The notes: a model not told the origin generated them from the sequence alone. Positions 28,018-37,891 are shown, counted from the first letter of the stretch. The stretch: DNA of 64,000 nt from Epilithonimonas sp. JDS (GCF_021261315.1 NZ_JAJSAX010000003.1:248001-312000); one strand, 5' to 3'. Translations and numbers: made by a program.

Positions 28018-30795
28018 TTATTTTGAATAATGAATTGGAATTAATTGAATTTCGCCGTCCAGACCGGAAGGCTGAACTTTCCAGTTGGATGCGTCAAACG
28101 GCTTATAGTTAATATTCACAAAATTGATTTCGTGGTAATTTCTCCACTGGATTTTCTTCTGGTCCATATCACGGATTCGGTTCGCCATCAGGTTGCAGAC
28201 TTCGATTTGGATTGTATTTTTTCCTTTCTTCAGATATTTTCCGATGTTGATTTCAAAAGGCAGACTCCAGACTATTCCGGCATCCTGACCGTTGACAATC
28301 ACTTTTGCACTTTCATAGAGTTTATCGAATTTTAGAAGATAATCGTCGCCGTTTTTCTTTTTTAATTTTAAAGTTGTCGTGTACACTCCGGTTCCGGAAA
28401 AACTTTGGGTTGAAGCATCTTCTGTGAAGTAGGTCCAAGGCTGAAGTTTGTCTAAAGTTTTGGTCTTCGGAAGTTCAGGACCGCCTTCTTTGAAAGTGAG
28501 TTGCCAAGGTTGGTTTAAAAGAATCGGCGCTTCTGTTTTTTCAGCGTAATACCAATTGGGAATCGAGGTATAAATATCTTCGGTATTTTTTATAATTAAG
28601 GATTCTCCTGATTTCAACTGAACTTTTACTGAATTATTCTGAGTCTTTGCAAGTCCATAATCTCCATTTTCAGGATTCATCAATGTCACTTGTTTTCCAA
28701 CAAAATTCAACGGAATATTTTGATTGATTTCCTTTGAAGTATGGTTGACGATGTAATAATATTTTCCGCCGTCGAACTGTCTTCTGACGAATTTCAATCC
28801 TGTATCGGTCAGCTTTTCTCTTTCAATTTTTAAATATTCCAAAGCTTTTGCAACATCAGAACTCAACACAATTTTTCCTTTACCGACGTTAGCAAATTTC
28901 ACATTTCCAGTTTGATTTTGAAACGGAATCTGATTCCACAAAGATTTTAACTGCGTTCTTCTTTTTTCCACTTCAAAGTTTCCGGGAATATCTTTTGGTT
29001 CGTTTTGAAAGATAATTGATGCTCCGTTTTGAGCTAAATCTATTATGTTTTTTAAAGTAGATTCCGGCAGATACGTCAGTTCAGGAATAATTAAAACCTG
29101 ATAAGCCGAGCCTTCCTTTGAAACCTGAATTTTCTGATTTTCCGACTTTGATTCGCCAATCATTTTATCCGAAATCATATCGAGAGAATACCCCATTTTA
29201 CTGAGCTTATTCATATTTTCATACATCGGAGTCGGCACCAACCATTTTTCAATGTTATGAACTTTGAATGTCACATCTTTCCCTTTCGGACTCGCCCATT
29301 GGTCGTAAACCGGCCAGTATATCAACAATTCGTTATCCGATTTTCCGTTTTGCAAAACAGATTGCGTGCGTTCGATGTAGGAATTTAATCCTTTCAGATG
29401 TGGCCACAAACTGTTTTCAGGAATGAAATTTACCGACGCATAAAACAACCATCCCGGAAACTTCACATCTGCCGGAGTGTAAGTCGTACCGTGATAAAAA
29501 ACGTGATTGATTCCCGATAAAAACACCTGCTCTACTTCCGGTTTTGCCTGTGACCAAGAGGTTTTGAAATGCTCTGTCAGCCAGGTAAAAGTTTCGTTGG
29601 AAGTTAATTTTTTGCCAGTCACATTCGCTGCCGAAGAAGCAAATTTTAACATATTAAAATCCGGCATATCTGATTTCTGAATATCCGCAGTATCTCTTTT
29701 CAACCCTGGAATTTCAAAAATCGAACTTCCAAAAGTTTCAGATTCAGGAATATCGACTGCTGCATATAAATCCAACAAATTTCCCGGCGAACCGTGTGCC
29801 TGATTGGTATTTTTTGAGTTTTTGGAATGCGCCCAGTTGGTGAAATCTTTGGTGAAATTGTTTAAAATCAATTCATTCAGAGTTTCTCTGTAATCAGATT
29901 TTACCCTTCCTGCAATTTCATTTTCCTCGTTGCTTACGAGATATTTGATGAACGGACTTAAATCATAGCCTCTTCTCTTTTTGAATTCATTTAAAAAATC
30001 CGGCGTCCAGTCGGCATTATAAACCTCATAACTGTCATTGAAAAAAGACCTGATTCCGTAGTTGGAATTTCCAAAAGCTTTGTCAAAAGTTTTCAGATAA
30101 TCCTTGGTTGCGTCCGGCGAAAAGTGGTCTAAAGTGTAACCTTCGCCACCTGGCGCCGCACGTTTTACTTTTTGTAAAGTCTTACCCACAAAAACTGCGT
30201 AAACCGTCCACTTTCCTAAACCTGGTTTCCAGTTTAAAGTTCCGTCAGCATTAATTTTATCCGTTAAAACTACAGCTTCATTTTTTTCATTGTAAGCCGT
30301 GACAATATCGAGTTTTACCGTTTTTAAAGTCTTCTGTTTCTCATCTTTCAGAACGATTTTATCTGAAAATTTTTCACCCGATAAAATCGTATAGGTCTGA
30401 ACAATCATTTTTGTCGCCGCATCCTGTTCGTCAACTTGCGGTCCGCCGATTGGCCAGCCTGTTCCGACTGACATATCGACGCCCATATTCAGGCTTTTTG
30501 CTTTGTTGGTTGTGAACTGGAGCATTTTCATCCACTCCGGAGAAAGGTAAGTGAGGTATTGTTTTTCGAACCCTTTTGCGCCATAAATCGGCACGATTTC
30601 CACGCCTCCGAAACCTGCTTTATTTAAAGTAGTGAGTTGTTTATCCAATCCTTTTTCGTCGACGGCATTTCCCATCCACCACCATCGGGTCCAAGGTTTT
30701 GCGGTCTCGGTTGTTTTGGGCCACGGGTTTTGTGCGGAGAGATTTCCGAAGGCAAAACAGAGGAGACTGAGACTGACTATATTTTTAATTTTCAT
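28018..30795 (-). CDS. GH106 alpha-L-rhamnosidase
   Basis: A 925-residue secreted enzyme that removes terminal alpha-L-rhamnose. The N-terminus after the signal peptide carries the family hallmark KPWTRWWWMGNAVDEKGL and GFGGVEIVPIYGAKGFE, then DMSVGTGWPIGGPQV. Further family regions are LTSNETFTWL and INHVFYHGTTYTPADVKFPGW. The C-terminus has a beta-sandwich with a GH2-like sugar-binding motif (GIVWSLPFEINIG). It would release rhamnose for RhaT and the rhaI pathway. It is preceded by a 365-nt gap with hairpin repeats and may be co-transcribed with the CE12 and GH2 genes upstream or have its own promoter. Confidence 0.92.
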   Translation of the reverse strand: MKIKNIVSLSLLCFAFGNLSAQNPWPKTTETAKPWTRWWWMGNAVDEKGLDKQLTTLNKAGFGGVEIVPIYGAKGFEKQYLTYLSPEWMKMLQFTTNKAKSLNMGVDMSVGTGWPIGGPQVDEQDAATKMIVQTYTILSGEKFSDKIVLKDEKQKTLKTVKLDIVTAYNEKNEAVVLTDKINADGTLNWKPGLGKWTVYAVFVGKTLQKVKRAAPGGEGYTLDHFSPDATKDYLKTFDKAFGNSNYGIRSFFNDSYEVYNADWTPDFLNEFKKRRGYDLSPFIKYLVSNEENEIAGRVKSDYRETLNELILNNFTKDFTNWAHSKNSKNTNQAHGSPGNLLDLYAAVDIPESETFGSSIFEIPGLKRDTADIQKSDMPDFNMLKFASSAANVTGKKLTSNETFTWLTEHFKTSWSQAKPEVEQVFLSGINHVFYHGTTYTPADVKFPGWLFYASVNFIPENSLWPHLKGLNSYIERTQSVLQNGKSDNELLIYWPVYDQWASPKGKDVTFKVHNIEKWLVPTPMYENMNKLSKMGYSLDMISDKMIGESKSENQKIQVSKEGSAYQVLIIPELTYLPESTLKNIIDLAQNGASIIFQNEPKDIPGNFEVEKRRTQLKSLWNQIPFQNQTGNVKFANVGKGKIVLSSDVAKALEYLKIEREKLTDTGLKFVRRQFDGGKYYYIVNHTSKEINQNIPLNFVGKQVTLMNPENGDYGLAKTQNNSVKVQLKSGESLIIKNTEDIYTSIPNWYYAEKTEAPILLNQPWQLTFKEGGPELPKTKTLDKLQPWTYFTEDASTQSFSGTGVYTTTLKLKKKNGDDYLLKFDKLYESAKVIVNGQDAGIVWSLPFEINIGKYLKKGKNTIQIEVCNLMANRIRDMDQKKIQWRNYHEINFVNINYKPFDASNWKVQPSGLDGEIQLIPIHYSK

Positions 30796-30926
30796 TTTTA
30801 ACTGTTTAATTAACCATAAAAGTCACAAAATATTTTGGACACATTAGTTATTTTTAGTGAGTGATTCGGCATTTTAGAAGAACACACAAGTTTTAAAAAA
30901 TCAAAGATTTTTTTTGATACGTTTCT

Positions 30927-31016
30927 GATTTCGCCCTTTCAGGGCTTGTTTGCAATTTCTTCACTTTATCATTGGGCTTCACCCAATGCTTTTGATGATG
31001 TCCTTTCAGGACTACC
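30927..31016. repeat. Hairpin repeat element, copy B
   Basis: About 80 percent identical by eye to copy A. Its hairpins are GCCCT-TTC-AGGGC (30933-30945), CATTGGG-CTTCA-CCCAATG (30970-30988) and GTCCT-TTC-AGGAC (31000-31012). The third stem keeps its pairing with different bases from the first stem. The gap 30796-31160 holds this element and a related hairpin at 31100-31137. Confidence 0.7.
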
Positions 31017-31099
31017 AATTTCATCTAAATTATTTCTCTTAACTTCTTTCTTGCTCATACTCAGAATGAATGGGAAATATATTGAAATAACTCTCACAG

Positions 31100-31137
31100 A
31101 AATTTTGCTCCCTTCAGGGCTGGGGCAAACAAAATTT
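31100..31137. repeat. Nested hairpin related to the neighbouring repeat
   Basis: Outer arms AAATTTTG (31100-31107) and CAAAATTT (31130-31137) enclose a GCTCCC-TTC-AGGG core like the loops of the repeat at 30927-31016. It lies 24 nt after the stop of the CE12 gene at 31161, so it may double as a terminator. Confidence 0.5.
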
Positions 31138-31160
31138 CGGTTCGCATCATTATATTACTT

Positions 31161-32483
31161 TCAATTTCCATCAGGTTTGAGAGATTCCATAAAAACAGAT
31201 TCCGGCCAGTGGAAGTTTTCAACTTTATCAGGTTTATTTGGGTTAAAATTTTTATAATTTTTTGAAATATATTTCTTTAAAGGTAAATTTTGGTCGACGA
31301 TAGATTTCACGACACATTTCGCCAATTCATAAGCACCATAGGTGTTGAAGTGCGTATCATCCGCCAAAGCAGTTGGTTGGTTGGGATAAGAATTTGCGGG
31401 ATAATGGACGAATGCTTTCTTTGCTTTTTCCGGTCCCATCGCTTCGAATAAGGTTTTGCTTAAAGCATTCAAATCGATTAAATCAACTTTCTCTTCCTTC
31501 GCAATTTCTCTCATTGCGTCAGGAAAATTATCTAAAGTATTAACTATTTTGTTGTTTTTATCAAAAACTCTGCGGTTCATTGAAGTAACCAAAACCGGAA
31601 TTGCTCCCAATTCTTTGGCTTTTAAAATCCATTCTTTTAATCTTTTTCTATAACCGGATTTTGTACTGTTGCCCGCTTTCTGGTCGTTGTGCCCGAACTG
31701 AATGAACAGATAATCTCCAGGTTTTATTTTATTCCAGATTTTATCAATTCGGTGGCGGTCTTCAAAGGCTTTGAGGGTTTCTCCGCTTTCGGCGTAGTTG
31801 GCAGTCACGACTTCATTCGGGACGAAAAAATATGGCAACATCTGTCCCCACGACGCCCAGGGTTCGTACTGCGCATCTACAACCGTGGAATCGCCGGTTA
31901 TAAAAATAGTTTTCGTCATTTTGTTAGGCTGAATGATGACCGAACAAACTTTTGGTGCTTCGTCATTGAATTCAATCGTAAGCAAATTGTCCCAGTGCAG
32001 ATATTTTCGTTCTCTTGGTTTCAGTTTTACAATTCCAATTTGAGTTCCGTCCTGATTTCGGATGATGCTGTCTTTGACGTGAACTGTGATTTGTTTTTCT
32101 ATAATTTCACCCTTTTTTGTTTTAATATCATTCAGCATCAAACGACGGTTTTCTACACGTACTGTTGTTTCTGAACTTCCTTTAGAATCACCAAGATTTA
32201 ATGTAATGTCATAGTTTCCTTCAGGAATCGCGACTGAAAAATAGAATGGTTTTTCGCTGGTAATATAATCTCCTGTCAAAGCATTTCCGCCGTTATCAAC
32301 AGATTTCAGACCGGAAATATCCATAAATCCGTAACCGATTTTCTTATCAAATTTTGAGGTTGACGTGATGGGAATAAATCCGTTTTCGGTTCTGTCTTTG
32401 CCAAAATCAAACTTGAAAGTCGTCTGTTGCGCAAACAAAAACGAACCTAAAAACAGCGTCAAAAATCTTATCCAGTTCATCAT
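31161..32483 (-). CDS. CE12 rhamnogalacturonan acetylesterase with N-terminal beta-sandwich
   Basis: A 440-residue secreted protein in two parts. Residues 20-185 form a galactose-binding-like domain (FKFDFGKDRTENGFIPIT...GYGFMDISGL). Residues 190-400 form a CE12 SGNH esterase with GDST (S199), YAESGETLKAF, FGHNDQK and DDTHFNTYG. It is the YxiM-type arrangement found in pectin loci. It begins 1 nt after the GH2 stop, in the same operon. Two alternative ATGs lie at the start; the first is used here. With the short CE12 it gives two deacetylases of different architecture in one locus. Confidence 0.9.
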   Translation of the reverse strand: MMNWIRFLTLFLGSFLFAQQTTFKFDFGKDRTENGFIPITSTSKFDKKIGYGFMDISGLKSVDNGGNALTGDYITSEKPFYFSVAIPEGNYDITLNLGDSKGSSETTVRVENRRLMLNDIKTKKGEIIEKQITVHVKDSIIRNQDGTQIGIVKLKPRERKYLHWDNLLTIEFNDEAPKVCSVIIQPNKMTKTIFITGDSTVVDAQYEPWASWGQMLPYFFVPNEVVTANYAESGETLKAFEDRHRIDKIWNKIKPGDYLFIQFGHNDQKAGNSTKSGYRKRLKEWILKAKELGAIPVLVTSMNRRVFDKNNKIVNTLDNFPDAMREIAKEEKVDLIDLNALSKTLFEAMGPEKAKKAFVHYPANSYPNQPTALADDTHFNTYGAYELAKCVVKSIVDQNLPLKKYISKNYKNFNPNKPDKVENFHWPESVFMESLKPDGN

Positions 32484-32484
32484 T

Positions 32485-35340
32485 TTAATCTGTTAAAATA
32501 TTTTCTTTCGGCATTGTAAACTGCTTATTTTCGTCGCCCAAATCCGGCAGACCAAAATAGAAATACAAAGTTCTTTTGAATGTTCCTTTCAAATGATTCG
32601 GCTCACTTTCTGGGCCTAAAGTTGAAGTGTCATTATTAATGTTAAACGCCAAAGCGGTTCCCAACGGCGGAATAGCATCGAGGAAAGAAATATTTCCAGT
32701 CGGCAGTTTCGGATACCCTTCTGCACCATAAATTCCGTAAAAATCAAAAAGTCTGACGAACATTTTTTCTTCTTTCGTTCCGACCGTAATTTTTCCTTCA
32801 GCAGTATTCAACTGCAACCACGAAATATCGTCAAAATAGCCTTTAAATTCAGGATAAATCCCAGGTGAAAAACCAGTTCGGGTTGAGTTCTTGAGATTTT
32901 GCCAGACGTTGTAAGTCTGTCCCTGAGTTCTGTTTTTCCAAACGTGATATGGACCTTTGCCGAGCCATTTTGCGCCGATAACATAATTTTCGGGATAGTC
33001 AAAAGTTACACCTGCAAACTGATAATCTCCGGCAAGTGAATATTCATAATTCAATTCTAAAATTCCATTCGGATTCAGTTTCCAAACGGCTTTTTTCCCG
33101 TCTTTGTATGAAATCTGAATGACTTGATTTTGTCCTTCTGCAAAAGCTTTTATGGAAGGTAATTCTGTTTTTCCATTCACGAAAACCGGTCCGTTTAGGA
33201 AGGTCATTTTTTTGCCTTTTTTATCTAAAATGACAGACTTTAACAATCCATCTTTTTTTCCAAATGAAAATTCTTTTTCGTCTGATTTCAAAATAAACAA
33301 GGAATCATTTTCGATAACTGAAACCGAAAATTTTTTAATTAATGATTTTGAAAATTGTTTTGAAATTTCATCGTTCGATATAATTTTCCAAGTCCACGTG
33401 TAAATTTCTTTTCCAAAAGAATCTGTTGCAGTCAGCATTAAAGCATCACTTTCTTTCCAATTCGCAGGAAGATTTAAATAAATACTTCCTTTTTCAGTCG
33501 GTTTAATATTCGGAGATTCTGCTTTTCCATTTTGAATCAAATCAAAACCAGATTCAGATGAAAATGGTGTTTTAAATTTCACCAATTTCCATTCAAACTG
33601 ACATTCATTTAAGTTCGTAAAATGATACCGGTTTTGAACAGGAATTGTTCCATTAAAATCATTCGGTAAGGTTTTCAAATCAATTTTTACCGGACTGTAA
33701 ATTTCACGGATGGCGTAAAAACTTCCCTCTTTTTCACGATGCGGACCTAGCACTCCATCGGGAGCGTTGATTGCGTTCACATCAAGTTGATTATTAAAAT
33801 CGGTTCGTACCAAACCTTCGTCTGCAAAAGCCCAGAGAAAACCGCCCGCACCTTTCTTGGAATTCCAGTGAAGTTCCCAATAATCGGCCAGAGAAGTTCC
33901 ACCACCGCCGTCATCCTGTGCGTGCAGAAACTCGGTTGGCATATAAATATTTTCTCCTTCGAGAATTTTTTTGGTGCTGTAATAATCTTCGTAATGATTG
34001 CAGTCAATTCGGTTGAAAGCGTTTCCAGGCTTGTGATGCGCGTGAATTACAGGACGGTTGGACAAGTCATATTTTGCATATTCTGCATCCAAATCAAAAT
34101 TATGTCCGCCCTCGTTTCCGTTACTCCAAAAAATAATGGAAGGATGATTAGAATCTCTCGTAACCATCTCTCTCACGAGTTTTTTGCCAACTTCAGTGCT
34201 GTATTTCTTCTGCCATCCCGCCAATTCATCCAAAACATACAAACCTAAAGAATCACAAATTTGTAAGAACGATTTATTCGGTGGATAATGAGCGCATCGA
34301 ACTGCATTCATATTCATTTCCTTGATAAGCTGAACGTCCATCAAATCGATGTTTTTGTTAACCTCTCTACCTGTTTCAGGCCACCAAACGTGACGGTTGA
34401 TGCCTTTCATTTTGATTTTGGTTCCGTTGATGTAAATGCCGTCGCCTTTTCGGATTTCAATTGTTCGGAAACCGAATTTTTCCTCTGTTTGGAATATGTT
34501 TTTTCTGTTTTTATGTAAACTGAATTTCGCCTTGTATAAATTAGGCGTTTCGGCTGTCCAGAGTTTTGGATTTTTAATGGAGAATTGAATCTGTTTTAAA
34601 GTATCACCTTTTTGAACGGTCACTTGAGATTCGCCGACGAGATTATTTTTAACATCAAAAATTTCAACCTTTACATTGTTGACAGAATTGATTCCTTTTA
34701 AATGAATATTCGAACGGAAAGTCCCGTCTGCCTTGGCATCGATGGATGTTAATGAAATGTATTCTTTAGGATTGGCTTCTAAATAAACCGGACGGAAAAT
34801 TCCGCCTAAAACCCAATAATCTGCCAGACGTTCTGCGTTGTTGACTGATTTGTCCGCAGAGATTTTGGAAACTTTAATTTCTAAAATATTTTCTTTTCCG
34901 AATAGTATTTTGTCGGAAATATCATATTTAAATTCATAAAAAGCGCCCTGATGAATTTCTCCGGCCAACTTTCCGTTGATTTTCACTTCGGTGTCGGTCA
35001 TCGAACCTTCGAAAACGATGTTCACTGATTTTCCTTTCCAGGAATTGGGAACTTGAAATTTGTGTTTGTACAGACCTACTTCATCATTAAATTTAAAATT
35101 TTTGCCGTAGGTGACGTAATCTCTTCCATAGTTGTACGAGCCAAATCCCTGCTGTTCCCATTGTGAAGGAACCTTTATTTTATCCCAGCTTCCGGATTTC
35201 CGTCCGCCGGTTATCCAAAAATCCCACTCTTTGGTATGCTCAGAATCTGTCCCGCTCAGGAATTGGATTTCCTTAGATTGAGAATGCAGAAACTGTGAGC
35301 AAAAGCATAAAAGAACGAATATTTTGGAAAAAAAACTCAT
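32485..35340 (-). CDS. GH2 beta-galactosidase (LacZ-like)
   Basis: A 951-residue secreted GH2 enzyme with the LacZ order of domains: jelly-roll sugar-binding, Ig-like, TIM barrel, second Ig-like and a C-terminal Bgal_small_N-like domain. The acid/base is E410 in WSNGNEGGHNF and the nucleophile is E470 in MPTEFLHAQ. A beta-galactosidase acting on the galactan side chains of RG-I fits the locus. The start overlaps the GH28 stop by 4 nt (translational coupling), and it is followed directly by the CE12 gene. Confidence 0.92.
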   Translation of the reverse strand: MSFFSKIFVLLCFCSQFLHSQSKEIQFLSGTDSEHTKEWDFWITGGRKSGSWDKIKVPSQWEQQGFGSYNYGRDYVTYGKNFKFNDEVGLYKHKFQVPNSWKGKSVNIVFEGSMTDTEVKINGKLAGEIHQGAFYEFKYDISDKILFGKENILEIKVSKISADKSVNNAERLADYWVLGGIFRPVYLEANPKEYISLTSIDAKADGTFRSNIHLKGINSVNNVKVEIFDVKNNLVGESQVTVQKGDTLKQIQFSIKNPKLWTAETPNLYKAKFSLHKNRKNIFQTEEKFGFRTIEIRKGDGIYINGTKIKMKGINRHVWWPETGREVNKNIDLMDVQLIKEMNMNAVRCAHYPPNKSFLQICDSLGLYVLDELAGWQKKYSTEVGKKLVREMVTRDSNHPSIIFWSNGNEGGHNFDLDAEYAKYDLSNRPVIHAHHKPGNAFNRIDCNHYEDYYSTKKILEGENIYMPTEFLHAQDDGGGGTSLADYWELHWNSKKGAGGFLWAFADEGLVRTDFNNQLDVNAINAPDGVLGPHREKEGSFYAIREIYSPVKIDLKTLPNDFNGTIPVQNRYHFTNLNECQFEWKLVKFKTPFSSESGFDLIQNGKAESPNIKPTEKGSIYLNLPANWKESDALMLTATDSFGKEIYTWTWKIISNDEISKQFSKSLIKKFSVSVIENDSLFILKSDEKEFSFGKKDGLLKSVILDKKGKKMTFLNGPVFVNGKTELPSIKAFAEGQNQVIQISYKDGKKAVWKLNPNGILELNYEYSLAGDYQFAGVTFDYPENYVIGAKWLGKGPYHVWKNRTQGQTYNVWQNLKNSTRTGFSPGIYPEFKGYFDDISWLQLNTAEGKITVGTKEEKMFVRLFDFYGIYGAEGYPKLPTGNISFLDAIPPLGTALAFNINNDTSTLGPESEPNHLKGTFKRTLYFYFGLPDLGDENKQFTMPKENILTD

Positions 35341-36710
35341 TTAGCAGAAATATCGGAATCGTCTTTTTTGTCGTAAGATTGCGTGAGAGAAGCGACTTGC
35401 GTCACATTGATATTTTTTTGCTTTAAATTCTGAATGTGATTCAGGTTTTGCATTTCAGGCTTTAGAGCTTTGATTTTGAAATTTTCAAATGTGAAATCTT
35501 TTAAGTCGAATAAATCAGATTTTTCAACAGAGAATGCCGTTTCGCAACTGATGTCGATATTTTTTATGGTGATATTGTTAGCCAAACCTTTTTTCGGTCT
35601 TTCCTCACCTTTTAAATCAAAAAATTGGTTCCAGCCTTTTACATAAAGAAATGTTTTTACATTTCCTGTGATGTTTTCAACCGTAAGATATTCGTAATGC
35701 TGAGGCGTGTCCGGACGCATTTTTAAATGTAATAATCTTGATGCATCGTTCACTTTAGAATTTCGTAAAATCACATTATAATTGTGAATCGACTCACTTC
35801 CGCAAGTTAAAACGCTGTGGCAAAATCCGAAACTGTTGTCTTCGATAAGGATGTTTCTGTTTTCGCCGTTGTTCGGATCTTTATCAGACTTTGGACCTTT
35901 TCCGCCTTTCAGAGCAATTGCATCGTCATTGACTGACATATAGCAATTTTTAATCAGAAAATTGGTACACGCATCGATGTCAACCGCGTCTGTACTCGGT
36001 GCTTTCACTGGTTCTTTCGGCGCGAGAATCGTCAGATTTAATAATTTAACGAAATCACTTTTATAATAATGCGTACTCCAGAACGGAGAATTTTTAATCG
36101 TAATTCCTTCAACCTGCACATTCTTTGAGTTTGAAACATAGATAATTCTAGGTCTCATTTCATCCATATTGGTACATTTTGGATTCCACTCGCGTCTTTT
36201 CCAAAAAGATTTCCAGAAACGAAGTCCGTTTCCATCCAAAGTTCCTTTTCCTGAAATCGTGAAACCGTCCAATCCGTCAGCATTAATTAAAGCAGGAAAA
36301 TATTTTACCGTCTGACCTTCCATTCTTGTCGTAACCACCGGAAAATCGTTGATATCGTCGCTTCCTTTTAATTTTGCTCCACTTTCCAGATGCAAATGCG
36401 TTCCCTGTTTGAAGAACACCGAACTGATGAGAAATGTTCCCTTCGGCACCACCACAACTCCACCGCCATTTTTAGAAGCCAAATCAATCACTGCCTGAAG
36501 TTCTTTGGTCTGAAGAATTGTACTGTCGTTCTTCACGCCATTGGCTGTCAAGATGTATTTTTTTCCTAATTTATTGATGTCTGTTGGTTTGTTTTCTTGA
36601 AACCACTTGTCAATTTTGGTTCCATCTGGCCAAACATTCTGGCTTTTTACACTTGATGAAAATATAAATAGAGCAAAAAGAGCTAATATAAAGTTGTTTT
36701 GGAATTTCAT
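35337..36710 (-). CDS. GH28 family polygalacturonase / rhamnogalacturonan hydrolase
   Basis: A 457-residue secreted right-handed beta-helix enzyme. The GH28 catalytic aspartates are visible in STDAVDID (D241, D244) and NDDAIALK (D262, D263). The conserved His is H298 in FCHSVLTCGSE, where the usual GHG has become FCH, and the substrate-binding Lys is K330 in HLKMRP. It could cleave homogalacturonan ends or the RG backbone from the non-reducing end. It is the first gene of the enzyme operon, 64 nt downstream of the rhamnose-regulon site. Confidence 0.9.
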   Translation of the reverse strand: MKFQNNFILALFALFIFSSSVKSQNVWPDGTKIDKWFQENKPTDINKLGKKYILTANGVKNDSTILQTKELQAVIDLASKNGGGVVVVPKGTFLISSVFFKQGTHLHLESGAKLKGSDDINDFPVVTTRMEGQTVKYFPALINADGLDGFTISGKGTLDGNGLRFWKSFWKRREWNPKCTNMDEMRPRIIYVSNSKNVQVEGITIKNSPFWSTHYYKSDFVKLLNLTILAPKEPVKAPSTDAVDIDACTNFLIKNCYMSVNDDAIALKGGKGPKSDKDPNNGENRNILIEDNSFGFCHSVLTCGSESIHNYNVILRNSKVNDASRLLHLKMRPDTPQHYEYLTVENITGNVKTFLYVKGWNQFFDLKGEERPKKGLANNITIKNIDISCETAFSVEKSDLFDLKDFTFENFKIKALKPEMQNLNHIQNLKQKNINVTQVASLTQSYDKKDDSDISAK

Positions 36711-36749
36711 AATTGGATTTTTTAATAAAGCTTAAAGTTTGCTTTATTT

Positions 36750-36794
36750 CAACTTTATAAAAATATACAATTTGGGAACTTGCGGTATCCTGCA
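36750..36794 (-). promoter_or_regulatory. Rhamnose-regulon operator and promoter for the enzyme operon
   Basis: Minus-strand site at 36794-36775: strong half TGCAGGATAC then weak half CGCAAGTTCC, followed after 17 nt by TAAAGTTG, one mismatch from TAnnTTTG. The order of strong and weak halves is reversed compared with the aldolase promoter. Confidence 0.55.
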
Positions 36795-36868
36795 CTTGCA
36801 TGTGAAACCCGGATTAAGAACAAATTAAAGTAGTGACCGGAAAATCAGAAAATACAACAAAGATTTTT

Positions 36869-37891
36869 TTAATTCCTAAACATCTTATTCCGTGCCGTTT
36901 TATACCTCGAAATATCTTTGAGAATTACCTCATCTTCCGGATTGAAATGTTTCAATTCATTCACAATCTCAGAATGTGTTTTTACTTTTTCGGCAATGAT
37001 TTCGTAAGCAATATTTCTCGTGATAGCCTGAAGTTTCGGGTCTTTTTTGAATTCGATTTTTAAAGCCTGAAGATAAGTCATCTTCTTGTCGGCAGGCAAA
37101 CCTACATACAATTCCTGAATCTTTTGGTCAAGAATTTTAACATCACTAATATTAGCAAAATAATTATTGAGACAATTGAACGCGTCCCGATTTTCGTTCC
37201 AGCCTTTCAACAAAATAGTTTGAGCTTCGGCCGGCATTTCCATTTTTTTCCGGTAGATCAATGATCCTTTGACGATTTGATAATTATTAACATAATCGTC
37301 CACAACCATTTGATAATAGGAATTTGCAGATTTGACATCATTGATTTCTCTGTACAAATCGCCCACTTTTTCTTTCTGATGAAGTTCCTTGTAAAGGTCA
37401 ATAGCTTTCCTGTACTGTTTTGCTTTCTCGTAACAGATGGCTGCATCGGCTTTGTTATTCAGTTTTTTGAGATAAATCACTGCGGCTTCATTGTACAAAC
37501 CGCCATTTTCCAAAGTTTTTGCGCCCCGGTAATTATCTTTGAGCAGATTCATATAAACTTTAGAAGCCTTGACGTAATTTTTTTCATCAACATATTTCTG
37601 AGCAAGTTCCTCATATTTATTTCTAAGTCTGTCAAAGATTGAAGATTCCAGGTAGAAATTTCCACTGCCACGACGTCGGTTTCGTTCCGACAAACTGCCT
37701 TTTTTTTCCTTGTCTTCCAGGCCTAGAATAACGACGAAAACAATAAAAGCAATCAGCAGGAAAATCAGCAATGTGCCAATCACACTCCAAAAATCCTTGT
37801 GAAAGAGCTGCGCCAAAATGCTGACAATTTTGAAAAATGCCAGAATGAAAAACGCTGTTGCAAATTTGTTTATAAATTTCTGCCTATTCAT
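36869..37891 (-). CDS. Membrane-anchored TPR-like protein of the MoxR-vWA operon
   Basis: A 340-residue protein with two N-terminal transmembrane helices (about 10-30 and 35-57) and a basic linker (ERNRRRGSG). A helical-repeat domain follows, with TPR-like units (YVKASKVYMNLLKDNY, LYNEAAVIYLKKLNNKADAAICYEK, YRKAIDLYKELHQKEKVGDLY). The C-terminal 100 residues are helical and of unknown type. It is the last of six overlapping genes and overlaps its neighbour by 8 nt. It probably gives the complex a scaffold on the cytoplasmic face of the membrane; the exact role is unknown. Confidence 0.8.
   Translation of the reverse strand: MNRQKFINKFATAFFILAFFKIVSILAQLFHKDFWSVIGTLLIFLLIAFIVFVVILGLEDKEKKGSLSERNRRRGSGNFYLESSIFDRLRNKYEELAQKYVDEKNYVKASKVYMNLLKDNYRGAKTLENGGLYNEAAVIYLKKLNNKADAAICYEKAKQYRKAIDLYKELHQKEKVGDLYREINDVKSANSYYQMVVDDYVNNYQIVKGSLIYRKKMEMPAEAQTILLKGWNENRDAFNCLNNYFANISDVKILDQKIQELYVGLPADKKMTYLQALKIEFKKDPKLQAITRNIAYEIIAEKVKTHSEIVNELKHFNPEDEVILKDISRYKTARNKMFRN

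Noticed and set aside
26815-31160. Insertion sequence or transposon around GH106
   Set aside because: The flanking repeats carry no transposase, terminal inverted repeats of IS type or target duplication that I can see.
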